Origin: CAZCGA01 sp964498075 | Lineage (GTDB): Bacteria; Desulfobacterota; Binatia; HRBIN30 | Assembly (NCBI GenBank): GCA_964498075.1 | Contig: CAZCGA010000022.1 | Coordinates: 3,935 to 67,934 of the forward strand | Length of the DNA stretch: 64,000 nucleotides | Direction: 5' to 3' | Shown here: positions 8,524 through 17,021 of the stretch, in pieces | Layout of the letters: each line of letters starts with the position of its first letter | Numbering within the stretch: position 1 is the stretch's first letter | The notes under the pieces: model-generated | Database searches by the model: none | What the model was told of the DNA's origin: nothing | The model's input: the letters and a program-made list of their open reading frames with translations, nothing else | Made by a program: the position numbers and the translations under genes

Positions 8524-10059
8524 TCATGCCTCCTCCAAGGCCCGCCGAAAGTCGTCGATGAGATCGTCGGCGTGTTCGATTCCGCAGCTGACGCGCAGGA
8601 GCTCGTCCGTGATTCCCAGCCGCAGCCGTTCTTCCGGCCGGAGCCCGGCATGCGACGTCGTAGACGGTCGCAGTACGAGCGTTTCCACTCCCCCGAGGCT
8701 TGGCGCCACATAGGCGATCGACAACGCCTCCATCAAGCGTTCGGCGGCGGCCGGCCCGCCTTTGAGTCGGAGATTCAACATTCCACCAAACCCTTTGAAC
8801 AGCGCGCGGGCCACGGCGTGATCAGGGTGCGAGCTGAGACCGGGGTAACGAACGTCTTGGACTTTCGGGTGTTCCGAGAGAAAGGTCGCAAGGGCCATCG
8901 CGTTGGCATTCTGCGCGCAAACGCGCAGCGCCAGGGTCTTGAGACCGCGCGCGACTAGAAAGGCGGCGTGGGGATCGAGACAACCTCCATAGTGATTGAC
9001 CGTCCTGCGCACGCGCTCGACGAGCTCTCGCCGGCCGATGACGCAGCCGGCCACCAGGTCGTCGTGCCCGTTCAGATATTTCGTGGCGCTGTGGATGACG
9101 AGATCGAAGCCGACGGTCAGTGGGCTGAAGTTGACGGGGCTGGCAAACGTGTTGTCGATGACGGTGAGAATCCGCTGCTCATGTCCGAACTCTGCGATCT
9201 CACGCAGGCGGGGTACGCCCATTAGCGGATTGGAGATCGTCTCCGTGAAGAACACCTTCGTGTTGGGCTGCAACGCTGCGCGCCAGGTCTCCGGTCGGCT
9301 TGCGTTGACGAAGCTGTAGGTCCATCCGAGTCGCTCAGCGTCCTGAGTGACGAAGTCATGCGTTCCACCGTACAAGCCGTCGGTTGCCAGAAAGTGGTCT
9401 CCCTTCTGCAGCAGGGTCAGCAAGGTGGAAGTGATCGCCGCCATGCCGGAGGCTGTTGCCACCGCGGCTTCTCCACCCTCCAGGGCGGCAAGCTTGTCGT
9501 GAAGGTAGCGCTGCGTTGGCGTCGAATTGGTCCGGATATACCGGAGGTCGTGATACCCAGGTCCGGGCTCCACGCTGTAGATCGTGCTCTGAAAGATGGG
9601 AAACACGAATGACCCTTCGGGGCCCGGTCTTGGCTCGCCAGCGTGAACCGCACTCGTCTCGATGCGGGGACTGCCTGCCTGCGGTGTTGGAGGAGGAATG
9701 GGCTCAACCACCCCGTATCGATCCGCTCCCATGAAATGCAGGGAGACGTACGGCTCGGGTCCCACTACCCAACTGTCGTGGCCAGGCTCGATTGCAAAGC
9801 AGTCGCCAGGGGCCAGCTCGATCTGCCGACCGTCACGCATGACGACCCGAGCATGACCTTGGAGCACCATTCCAATATGATCAACCTCGCAAAGAACCCT
9901 TCCGGTAGCGGCGCCGATGTGCAGCGACCATTTCCAGCCGGGCTCGTAGATAGCCCGGCCGAGAATCATCGAGCCGATGCGTACGACCTCGAATCGGCCC
10001 TTCTCGAAGTGCCGCACCTCGTCCGGAGTCTCGAACCGCTTCACTATCAGGTTGACCAC
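8524..10059 (-). CDS. Fusion of a cupin domain to a Cys/Met-metabolism PLP enzyme (cystathionine gamma-synthase/lyase type)
   Basis: A 511-residue protein starting at GTG 10059 behind TAGGAGGTGCGAC. Residues 1-120 form a cupin (HIGAATGRVLCEVDHIGMVL, LAPGDCFAIEPGHDSWVVG). Residues 130-511 are a complete fold-type I PLP enzyme: TRTNSTPTQ-like region at about 176, LYGGTHDF near 229, IDNTFASP with D302 for the PLP ring nitrogen, and SATKYLNGHDD with K327 as the Schiff-base lysine. The C-terminal AGLRPEERLRLGITDELLR and VSCGIEHADDLIDD are typical of cystathionine gamma-synthase/lyase or methionine gamma-lyase enzymes. The cupin may bind a metal or sense a small molecule, but that is a guess. The exact substrate is not determined by sequence. 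Confidence 0.85.
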   Translation of the reverse strand: MVNLIVKRFETPDEVRHFEKGRFEVVRIGSMILGRAIYEPGWKWSLHIGAATGRVLCEVDHIGMVLQGHARVVMRDGRQIELAPGDCFAIEPGHDSWVVGPEPYVSLHFMGADRYGVVEPIPPPTPQAGSPRIETSAVHAGEPRPGPEGSFVFPIFQSTIYSVEPGPGYHDLRYIRTNSTPTQRYLHDKLAALEGGEAAVATASGMAAITSTLLTLLQKGDHFLATDGLYGGTHDFVTQDAERLGWTYSFVNASRPETWRAALQPNTKVFFTETISNPLMGVPRLREIAEFGHEQRILTVIDNTFASPVNFSPLTVGFDLVIHSATKYLNGHDDLVAGCVIGRRELVERVRRTVNHYGGCLDPHAAFLVARGLKTLALRVCAQNANAMALATFLSEHPKVQDVRYPGLSSHPDHAVARALFKGFGGMLNLRLKGGPAAAERLMEALSIAYVAPSLGGVETLVLRPSTTSHAGLRPEERLRLGITDELLRVSCGIEHADDLIDDFRRALEEA

Positions 10060-10351
10060 GTCGCACCTCCTACGTCTGCGTTATAGATCGGCAAGGTGCC
10101 GGACTCGCAAGCGAGGCAACGACTCTCGTTTGCACGATCGTGGCGCCTGTTGAACCGGTCGCGTGTCTCAGTCCCTTCGCGAAATGACCAGCTTGACCCC
10201 GATGCCGAGGTCATCGTGCTGCTCCACGGCTACCTCACTCGCGCGCGGCACCCTCAGCTTCATTGACGGGGCGAATTCGCGGCGCGCTCAAGATTGTGGG
10301 TTCCGGAAAACACCGGCCAGAATTTCCGGAACCCACACGGTCGGTCTCTCC
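10060..10351. other. Gap between two minus-strand genes
   Basis: Contains the perfect inverted repeat listed at 10295-10337. Upstream of that, the minus strand could encode a 31-residue peptide (KLRVPRASEVAVEQHDDLGI...) ending near 10165 that I do not recognise and do not claim as a gene. No promoter of good quality was found. Confidence 0.4.
10295..10337 (-). terminator. Perfect 15-bp inverted repeat, probable transcription end of the small cupin gene
   Basis: Arms TGTGGGTTCCGGAAA (10295-10309) and TTTCCGGAACCCACA (10323-10337) are exact reverse complements around a 13-nt loop. The element lies 14 nt after the stop of the minus-strand cupin gene. There is no T-run after the hairpin on the minus strand, so a classical rho-independent terminator is not certain. 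It could instead be an mRNA-stabilising 3' hairpin or a protein-binding site. Confidence 0.55.
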
Positions 10352-10675
10352 CTATGTCACGATGAGTTCGACATCCTCGACAAACACGCCCCGCACGATG
10401 TCCGTGAGCACCCTTGCCTTGTGCTTGTGCTTCTCTCCGCCAGGAATGAAGACACCATCACCCTGCCCAAAGACTCGGACTCCGTCCTGGAACTCGATCT
10501 CGAATCGGCCGTCAACGATGTAGCCGAAGTGTCCCTTCTCACACCAATGTGGCGCCATCGCCCTGGAGTACTCAACGAGGCGCAACTTCTTGCCGTCGTG
10601 GGTGATCATCTTCTCGCGCACTCCATCCATAGGTGACTGCCAATCGAGCAAGGTGAAATCAATCCGATAGTCCAT
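10352..10675 (-). CDS. Small single-domain cupin protein
   Basis: A 107-residue protein starting at ATG 10675, behind GGGGGGAG; the longer frame to 10828 has no support. The sequence APHWCEKGHFGYIVDGRFEIEF followed by VRVFGQGDGVFIPGGEKHKH carries both cupin motifs, with His/Glu candidates for a metal site (H of HWCEKGHFG, H of EKHKHK). No catalytic partner is adjacent. Cupins of this size include isomerases, dioxygenase subunits and sensors, so function is left open. Confidence 0.75.
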   Translation of the reverse strand: MDYRIDFTLLDWQSPMDGVREKMITHDGKKLRLVEYSRAMAPHWCEKGHFGYIVDGRFEIEFQDGVRVFGQGDGVFIPGGEKHKHKARVLTDIVRGVFVEDVELIVT

Positions 10676-10754
10676 CGTCTCCCCCCAACTTTGACGGGAA
10701 TACGGTATCGGCGGCTTGCTATTGGGGCAACCGGGCTTGGAAGGAGGTAGGAAG

Positions 10755-10958
10755 ATGCGGCTACGCCTCGTCGAACGTGCCGCAGGCGTTGGAGTCGGCG
10801 TATACTCGGTCGCCCCCTTCTGCCTCAAGCCGCCGAAGCGCGCCGGCCTGCTGCTTGGCTATGCGTCACTCACCGAAGGCGAGATACGCAGCGGCATTCG
10901 ACGCCTCGCCACGGTTCTCGATCGCCGACGCGGCGCGCATTCGCGGGACTTGTCGTAG
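10755..10958 (+). pseudogene. C-terminal remnant of a MocR/PdxR-type or class I aminotransferase-like protein
   Basis: A 67-residue frame starts at an ATG with AAGGAGGTAGGAAG in front, which looks like a ribosome-binding site but is probably chance. The peptide LVERAAGVGVGVYSVAPFCL, then RAGLLLGYASLTEGEIRSGI and RRLATVL, is the C-terminal end of aminotransferase-fold MocR regulators (VGVYP...GLLLGYASL...EI..G...LA). The DNA-binding N-terminus and PLP domain are absent. The remainder of the 10676-11036 gap contains nothing recognisable. Confidence 0.5.
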
Positions 10959-11036
10959 CGAACTGATCGGAATAGGGTGGCATCGATTCAGCAAAGTCGG
11001 GGGATCAGGCCGACGCGCGCGAATCGGAGGATCCGG

Positions 11037-12044
11037 ATGATAAACGTGTCGATGTGGGCCAAGGCGGTCAAGGTCATTCCGCGGGTCAGCAAGGAAGAGT
11101 GGAACGTCCTCGACGTGATCTCGCGCTGGCTGATCGCGACGCGCTCGGCGGTGCTGGTGATGACCTTCAACTCAGCGGCGATCGCCGGGCTGCTGGCCGC
11201 GCGTGACGGCCGCTTCAACCTGCTGCTCTGGCTGCTGGTGACGGTCGGGCTGCTGCTGGCGCACGCAACCAACAACCTGGTGAACGACATCACCGATCAC
11301 CTCAAGGGAATCGACAAGGACAACTACTTCCGTGCCCAGTACGGGCCGCAGCCGCTCGAGCACGGTCTGATGACGCGCGGCCAGGCGGCGTTGTACACGG
11401 CGGTGACCGGACTGATCGCGCTCGCCGCCGGCGCCGTGCTCGTCGCCATGCGTGGTGAGGCGACGCTCGCGCTCCTGGCCACCGGTGTCTTCTTCGTCCT
11501 CTTCTACACGTGGCCGCTCAAGTACATCGGCATGGGCGAGGTGGCGGTGATCCTGGTGTGGGGGCCGCTCATGGTGGGCGGCGGCTACTACGTGATCACC
11601 GGGGCGGTGTCGACTCCGGTCATCCTCGCCAGCTTGCCGGTGGCGCTGGCCGCGACGACGGTGTTGTTCGGCAAGCACATCGACAAGCTCGACGCCGATG
11701 CGGGGAAGCACATCCGCACCATGCCCGTCCTGCTCGGTGAACGGAATGCACGCTACGCGACGATAGTGATGCTCACACTGCAGTACGTGCTGGTGGCGGC
11801 GCTCGTGCTGAGCGGCTCGCTCTCGTGGTTGCTGCTCACGGTGCTGTTCGCGCTCCCATGGTATGTACGGGCGCTGCGCGTGTTCCGGCAGCCGCGTCCG
11901 GCCGCGCCGCCGCCCGAATATCCGGCGAGCATCTGGCCGTTGTGGTTCGCGGCGTTGGCGTTCCAGCACACGCGCCGCTTCGGCGGTCTCTTCCTGCTCG
12001 GTCTCGCCCTCGACGTGTTGGCGCGCAAGCTGGGCGTGCTCTAG
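11037..12044 (+). CDS. UbiA-family prenyltransferase (MenA-like)
   Basis: A 335-residue integral membrane protein; ATG 11037 is preceded by CGGAGGATCCGG. The first Asp-rich motif is TNNLVNDITDHLKGID and the second is GKHIDKLDADAGKHIRT; both bind Mg-prenyl diphosphate in UbiA enzymes. About eight hydrophobic helices follow (for example LLLWLLVTVGLLLAHA and LALLATGVFFVLFYTW). The family transfers prenyl chains to aromatic or naphthoquinone rings, as in menaquinone synthesis by MenA. No quinone-pathway neighbours are present, so the acceptor is unknown. It stands alone between a gene fragment and a MITE-like element. Confidence 0.85.
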   Translation: MINVSMWAKAVKVIPRVSKEEWNVLDVISRWLIATRSAVLVMTFNSAAIAGLLAARDGRFNLLLWLLVTVGLLLAHATNNLVNDITDHLKGIDKDNYFRAQYGPQPLEHGLMTRGQAALYTAVTGLIALAAGAVLVAMRGEATLALLATGVFFVLFYTWPLKYIGMGEVAVILVWGPLMVGGGYYVITGAVSTPVILASLPVALAATTVLFGKHIDKLDADAGKHIRTMPVLLGERNARYATIVMLTLQYVLVAALVLSGSLSWLLLTVLFALPWYVRALRVFRQPRPAAPPPEYPASIWPLWFAALAFQHTRRFGGLFLLGLALDVLARKLGVL

Positions 12045-12087
12045 TCGCACGCAGTGTCGCGGTAGGGGGTGAACGCGACGGGCGCAA

Positions 12088-12208
12088 CTAGTGTAGTGAT
12101 TCGTCCTGTTGGGGCATTATGAATTGCCAGCAGTGGCTAGCTTTCCGCTGAGATTCGCGTGCGGTGCGCCGAAGGATAATGCCCCGTATCGGTGAATCAC
12201 ACCACTAG
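12088..12208. mobile_element. MITE-like element with 33-bp terminal inverted repeats
   Basis: A 121-bp segment bounded by CTAGTG and CACTAG. The first 33 nt (12088-12120) and the reverse complement of the last 33 nt (12176-12208) agree at 24 positions: the outer CTAGTG, then GTGATTC, and an inner perfect 10-mer GGGGCATTAT/ATAATGCCCC. The interior of 55 nt has no ORF. The ends can be read as TA dinucleotides flanking GTG...CAC, as expected for a Tc1/mariner- or IS630-type insertion, though one copy cannot prove this. It lies 72 bp before the start of the large repeat protein, so it may carry or interrupt its promoter. Confidence 0.6.
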
Positions 12209-12280
12209 GTAGTTGTGCGCCCCGCCAGCCTGTGGCACAAAGCGGGCGTCGCAACACCACGGCAGAAAGGGGGAAGGACG

Positions 12281-15200
12281 ATGCGCCCCAGAACGTCACC
12301 CTTGCTGATCTGCAGTCTTCTCGCTCTCGTCGCGTCCCAAGCCGCAGCGCAGATGACCATCTCCTGGAAGAACACGCTCGGCGGCAACTGGAACACCGCC
12401 GGTAACTGGGACCCCGCCCAGGTGCCCGGCTCGCTCGACGATGCCGTGATCACCATGGACGGCACCTACACGGTCACCCTCGACGTCAATGCGACCGTGA
12501 ACAGCCTCACCCTCGGCGGCATGACCGGCACACAGACGCTCTCCGTCGCGAGCAACACGCTCACGCTGAATGGCGCGAGCACGGTCACCAGCCACGGCGT
12601 ATTCAATCTGAGCGGCAGCGTCTACAGCGGCACGGGCAACCTCACCGTCAGCGGCATGGTCAACTGGAGCGGCGGCATCATGAGCGGCAGCGGCACCACA
12701 GCAATCATGGCGGGCGGCATGCTGAACATCAGCGGGTCGAACACCAAAACGCACAACCGCGTGATCGGCAATGCGGGCACGACGATCTGGAAGGACGCGG
12801 GCAACATCAACAGCGGAGTGGGCGCGATGTTCAACAACCTCGCCGGCGCGACGCTGACGATTCAGAACGACCAGAGCTGGGTCTACAACCAAGGCGGCGT
12901 GCAGACGGTGTTCAACAACCAGGCGGACGCCACGCTGATCAAGGAAGGCAGCGGTGGCACCACCACCTTCAGCGGCGTGGTGTTCAACAACAGCAGCACC
13001 ATGCTCGCCATCAACAGCGGCATCCTGTCGCTGCCCAGCGGCGGCACCAACAGCGGCACCTTCGCCATCGCCGGCAGCAGCCGGGTGGAGTTTCCCAGCA
13101 GCACGTTCACCCTCAACACCGGCACGACCTTCACGGGCCTGGGGCGGCCGCGGGTCAACGGCGGCACGCTGACCGCCGCCGGCCCGGTGAGCGCGGTGAG
13201 CCTGGACCTGGTCAGCGGTACGCTCAACGGCGACGGTACGATCACGATCAGCGACACCTTGGACTGGAGCGGCGGCATGCTGGGCGGCAACGGCACCACA
13301 GAGATCCCGGTGAACACGACGCTGAACATCATCACCTCGAACGTCAAGACGCAGAACCGGGTGATCAACAACGCCGGCACGACGTTCTGGAAGGACAGCG
13401 GCAACATCTTCAGCGGACAAGGCGCGGTGTTCAACAACCTGCCCGGCGCCACTCTGCGGATTCAGAACGACCAGAGCTGGGTATTCAACCAGGGTGGCAC
13501 GCAGACGGTGTTCAACAACCAGGCGGGCGCCACGTTGATCAAGGAAGGCAGCAGCGGCACCACCACCTTCAGCGGTGTGGTGTTCAACAATTCCAGCACC
13601 ATGCTCTCCATCAACAGCGGTATCCTGTCGCTGCCGAGCGGCGGCACCAACAGCGGCACCTTCGCCATCGCTAGCGGCAGCCGGGTGGAGTTCCCCAGCA
13701 GCACGTTCACCCTCAACGCCGGCACGACCTTCACGGGCCTGGGGCGGCCGCGGGTCAATGGCGGCACGGTCACCGCCGCTGCCGCGGTCAGCGTAGTGAG
13801 CCTGGACCTGATCAGCGGCACACTCAACGGCAGCGGCACGATCACCATCAGCGACACCCTGGACTGGAGTGGCGGCGTGCAGGGCGGCGGCGGCACCACC
13901 GAGATCCCGGTGAACACGACGCTGAACATCATCACCTCGAACGTCAAGACGCAGAACCGGGTGATCAACAACGCCGGCACGACGTTCTGGAAGGACAGCG
14001 GCAACATCTTCAGCGGACAAGGCGCGGTGTTCAACAACCTGCCCGGCGCCACTCTGCGGATTCAGAACGACCAGAGCTGGGTATTCAACCAGGGTGGCAC
14101 GCAGACGGTGTTCAACAACCAGGCGGGCGCCACGTTGATCAAGGAAGGCAGCAGCGGCACCACCACCTTCAGCGGTGTGGTGTTCAACAATTCCAGCACC
14201 ATGCTCTCCATCAACAGCGGTATCCTGTCGCTGCCGAGCGGCGGCACCAACAGCGGCACCTTCGCCATCGCTAGCGGCAGCCGGGTCGAGTTCCCCAGCA
14301 GCACGTACACGCTCAACGCCGGCACGATGTTCACCGGCCTGGGGCGGCCGCGGATCAACGGCGGCACCCTGACCGCCGCCGGCCCCGTGAGCGCGGTGAG
14401 CCTGGACTTGATGAGCGGCACGCTCAACGGCGGCGGCGCGTTCATGGTGAGCGACACGTTGGACTCGAGCGGCGGCATGATGAGCGACATCGGCACCACC
14501 GAGATCCTCGCCACGGCGACGCTCAACATCACCAGCGCGAACGTCAAGACGCAGAACCGAGTGATCAACAACGCCGGCACGACGATCTGGAAGGACACCG
14601 GCAACATCTTCAGCGGGCAAGGCGCGGTGTTCAACAACCTGGCCGGTGCCACGCTGACGATTCAGAATGACCAAAGCTGGATCTACAACCAAGGCGGCGT
14701 GCAGACGCAGTTCAACAACCAGCCGGGCGCCACGCTGACCAAGGAAGGCAGCGGCAGTACCACCACCTTCGCCGGCGTACTCTTCACCAACCGCGGCACG
14801 GTCAACGCGCAGAACGGAACGTTGGGCTTCCAGCCCGGCTACACGCAGCTCGCGGGCGCCACACACGTGGCCGGCGGAAGCCTCTCGTCCACAGGGACGT
14901 TCGATATTCAAAGCGGCATCCTCGACGGCAACGGCACCGTCACCGGCAACCTGTCGAACGGCGGGCAGGTGAATCCCGGCACGTCACCGGGCACCATCAA
15001 CCTCACGGGCAAGTACACGCAAACGGTCGCCGGCGCCTTCAACGTCGACTTGAACGGGACCGTCGCCGGCAGCCAGTTCGATCAGCTCAACGTCACCGGA
15101 CAAGTGCAGCTCGCCGGCACGCTCAACGTCGCGCTCGGTTTCACGCCGATGGTCGGCAACACCTTCGTCATCATCCAGAACGATGCCGCGGACGCCGTCA

Positions 15201-16507
15201 CCGGCACCTTCAACGGGCTCCTCGAGGGCGCCAGCTTCACCACCGGCGGCGTGCAGTTCCAGATCAGCTACGCGGGTGGCACGGGCAACGACGTCGTCCT
15301 GGGCGTCGTCTCGGTTTCGCCGGTCGATTCACCGACGCCAACCCGGACCGCCTCAGCCACCAGCACGGCGACGCCCACCGAGACGGCGACCAGAAGCGCG
15401 ACGCCGACTCACACTGTGACCGTTGCAGGCGCGACATCGACGCCCACGGCGACCCCGACCGCTACCGCGACCTTCACGACGACACCGACACCCACCCCGA
15501 CGTCCACGCCGACGCCGACAGACACGGCGACGAGCACACCGACGCAGACGCTGACGCCGCTGACCACCGCGCCTCCCATCGCGACGGCGACCAACACATC
15601 GACCGCGCTACCATCCGCGACACCGACAAGCACTCCGACCACGACGCCGACGGCATCTCCTCAGGCGCCATCGAGCCCCACGCCGACACGTACGCAGACG
15701 CCGCGACCCTTGATGGTTGGAGGTGGCGTGCAGATGCCCGCACCGCAGGGCAAGGGTGACCGGCGCGGTTTCAGGCCGGCGATCGGTGTGATTGTCGAGC
15801 TGTACATCTGCGGCGGCGAGCAGCGCCGCACATGCCTCGCCGTGCTCCCCATCTTCGTCGGCCGGGTGACGACGGACCTGAACGGGCGATTCCTGTTCTC
15901 CGTGCTCCCCGACCTGGTGCGCGGCCGGCTGCTGGTGCTGGTCGCGACGATCGTCGAGGGCAACGTCACCACGCGGTGCCGTTTCCTGCTCACACCGCTC
16001 CGCCGTGGGGAGGCGCGCAGTGTCGAGTTGGTGGCATCAGGACACGCCGCGGATACGATGGACGCCGACATCGACCCCGTGTCCGAGTCCGCCGTGCGCC
16101 TGCTCGACGAGCGCGGGCTGGAGAACTACAGCGACGACGGCGTCGACGCCGTCGTGGATGCGGTGCAAGCGGCGAATGTAGACACCATGTTCGCCGACCT
16201 CAGCACCGACGCTTCCATCGACCGTGCGGAAACGACGGCCGCCGGCGATCCGGCGACCAAGATGGCGCTCGACGAGAACCAATTCACCCCAACGCCGACC
16301 GCGACGGTCACGCCGCTCCCCTGCGCGGGCGACTGCGACGGCACTCAAATCGTGACGAGGGACGATCTGCTCAAAGGTGTGCGAATCCTGCTCGGCGAGG
16401 CAGCCCTGAGCTCGTGCATGCAGCTCGCCCCGACCGGCGGCGATGCCGCGACGATCAACGACCTCGTCGTTGCGATCAACAACGCGACGGGCGCGTGCTT
16501 CCCGTGA
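12281..16507 (+). CDS. Large secreted tandem-repeat protein with Thr/Pro linker and dockerin-like C-terminus
   Basis: A 1408-residue protein starting at ATG 12281 behind AAGGGGGAAGGACG. A signal peptide (SPLLICSLLALVASQAAAQ) is followed by a beta-helix-like repeat region (residues about 25-1015) rich in Asn, Gly, Ser and Thr, like autotransporter passenger and filamentous adhesin repeats. Three full 200-residue units and a part of a fourth are present; each has INNAGTTFWKDSGNIFSGQG and GILSLPSGGTNSGTFAI-type lines. Residues 1017-1143 are a Thr/Pro-rich spacer (TPTATPTPTPT style). A domain of about 180 residues of beta character follows, then CAGDCDG...DDLLKGVRILLGEA...INDLVVAINNATGACF, a pair of dockerin-like EF-hand half repeats. 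No outer-membrane translocator barrel is present, so it is probably released or attached by another route. Adhesin or matrix role is inferred. Confidence 0.75.
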   Translation: MRPRTSPLLICSLLALVASQAAAQMTISWKNTLGGNWNTAGNWDPAQVPGSLDDAVITMDGTYTVTLDVNATVNSLTLGGMTGTQTLSVASNTLTLNGASTVTSHGVFNLSGSVYSGTGNLTVSGMVNWSGGIMSGSGTTAIMAGGMLNISGSNTKTHNRVIGNAGTTIWKDAGNINSGVGAMFNNLAGATLTIQNDQSWVYNQGGVQTVFNNQADATLIKEGSGGTTTFSGVVFNNSSTMLAINSGILSLPSGGTNSGTFAIAGSSRVEFPSSTFTLNTGTTFTGLGRPRVNGGTLTAAGPVSAVSLDLVSGTLNGDGTITISDTLDWSGGMLGGNGTTEIPVNTTLNIITSNVKTQNRVINNAGTTFWKDSGNIFSGQGAVFNNLPGATLRIQNDQSWVFNQGGTQTVFNNQAGATLIKEGSSGTTTFSGVVFNNSSTMLSINSGILSLPSGGTNSGTFAIASGSRVEFPSSTFTLNAGTTFTGLGRPRVNGGTVTAAAAVSVVSLDLISGTLNGSGTITISDTLDWSGGVQGGGGTTEIPVNTTLNIITSNVKTQNRVINNAGTTFWKDSGNIFSGQGAVFNNLPGATLRIQNDQSWVFNQGGTQTVFNNQAGATLIKEGSSGTTTFSGVVFNNSSTMLSINSGILSLPSGGTNSGTFAIASGSRVEFPSSTYTLNAGTMFTGLGRPRINGGTLTAAGPVSAVSLDLMSGTLNGGGAFMVSDTLDSSGGMMSDIGTTEILATATLNITSANVKTQNRVINNAGTTIWKDTGNIFSGQGAVFNNLAGATLTIQNDQSWIYNQGGVQTQFNNQPGATLTKEGSGSTTTFAGVLFTNRGTVNAQNGTLGFQPGYTQLAGATHVAGGSLSSTGTFDIQSGILDGNGTVTGNLSNGGQVNPGTSPGTINLTGKYTQTVAGAFNVDLNGTVAGSQFDQLNVTGQVQLAGTLNVALGFTPMVGNTFVIIQNDAADAVTGTFNGLLEGASFTTGGVQFQISYAGGTGNDVVLGVVSVSPVDSPTPTRTASATSTATPTETATRSATPTHTVTVAGATSTPTATPTATATFTTTPTPTPTSTPTPTDTATSTPTQTLTPLTTAPPIATATNTSTALPSATPTSTPTTTPTASPQAPSSPTPTRTQTPRPLMVGGGVQMPAPQGKGDRRGFRPAIGVIVELYICGGEQRRTCLAVLPIFVGRVTTDLNGRFLFSVLPDLVRGRLLVLVATIVEGNVTTRCRFLLTPLRRGEARSVELVASGHAADTMDADIDPVSESAVRLLDERGLENYSDDGVDAVVDAVQAANVDTMFADLSTDASIDRAETTAAGDPATKMALDENQFTPTPTATVTPLPCAGDCDGTQIVTRDDLLKGVRILLGEAALSSCMQLAPTGGDAATINDLVVAINNATGACFP
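12721..14760 (+). repeat. 600-bp tandem coding repeats (3 full copies plus a partial one)
   Basis: The sequence repeats with a period of exactly 600 bp: units 12721-13320, 13321-13920, 13921-14520 and a partial one from 14521 to about 14760. Copies 2 and 3 are identical base for base over 386 bp (13301-13686 against 13901-14286) while the flanks of the same units differ at many positions. That pattern points to recent duplication or gene conversion rather than purifying selection alone. Confidence 0.9.
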
Positions 16508-16513
16508 GCGCAG

Positions 16514-16756
16514 TTACGGTCGCGCGCGCGATGCACGGCGTATTCCACGCCGCACGCGCACAACACCGACAACCACGCAGATCACCGCCGGCCAGAAGGT
16601 GAAGAAGAAGAGCAGGCCGGGTCCGACGGGATTGGGGTTGGGGTCGGGCCAGAGCCCCAGGTCCGCGGCCACGATGATGCCGAGCAGCGGCCCGGAGCCG
16701 ACGATCAGCAAGCCGAGGCCGACGCGCACCAGCGTGGAGCGGAGATACGCGCGCAC
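16514..16756 (-). CDS. Small membrane protein of unknown function
   Basis: An 80-residue protein with two hydrophobic helices (LVRVGLGLLIVGSGPLLGII and GLLFFFTFWPAVICVVVGVV) and an Arg-rich C-terminus (RVRRGIRRASRARP), which should lie in the cytoplasm. The stop is 6 nt from the end of the repeat protein on the other strand. I recognise no family; the gene is credible because of its clear membrane topology but unproven. Confidence 0.45.
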   Translation of the reverse strand: MRAYLRSTLVRVGLGLLIVGSGPLLGIIVAADLGLWPDPNPNPVGPGLLFFFTFWPAVICVVVGVVRVRRGIRRASRARP

Positions 16757-16760
16757 CGCG

Positions 16761-17021
16761 CTACGCTGCTACCTCGACCGTTGCGTAGAAGTTGACCCGG
16801 TGCGGAGTGCGGCGTGGCCTCACCGCACGCTGTCTCGGCGGTGGAACTCTGATACCATCCTCGCGCAGTCCGCGGACGTGCAGTGCGATGGCCCCTTCAA
16901 TTCGGCGCAGGGCCGCATCGATGGTCTTCCCGGTCGCCACGCAACCGGGAAGATCCGGAACGGAGGCGCCCCAATCGCTATCGACGTCCTTGTCGATCCG
17001 CACCAGATACTGTCGCTTCAT
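16761..17021 (-). CDS. hicB: HicB-family antitoxin
   Basis: An 86-residue protein: YLVRIDKDVDSDWGASVPDL and PGCVATGKTIDAALRRIEGA carry the HicB core (D-x-D-G/W-...-PDLPGC...G.T..EA). Its start overlaps the stop of the hicA-like gene by 4 bp, so the two are coupled. The C-terminal tail is Arg/Pro-rich and no DNA-binding domain is evident. Confidence 0.8.
   Translation of the reverse strand: MKRQYLVRIDKDVDSDWGASVPDLPGCVATGKTIDAALRRIEGAIALHVRGLREDGIRVPPPRQRAVRPRRTPHRVNFYATVEVAA

Noticed and set aside
12721..14760. Repeat array considered as CRISPR
   Set aside because: 600-bp units in a continuous reading frame, no short spacers.
12296..14911. 871-residue open frame on the minus strand across the repeat region
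   Set aside because: It mirrors the 600-bp repeats of the plus-strand gene, which has a signal peptide and ribosome-binding site; composition is His/Arg/Ala/Val-rich shadow coding.
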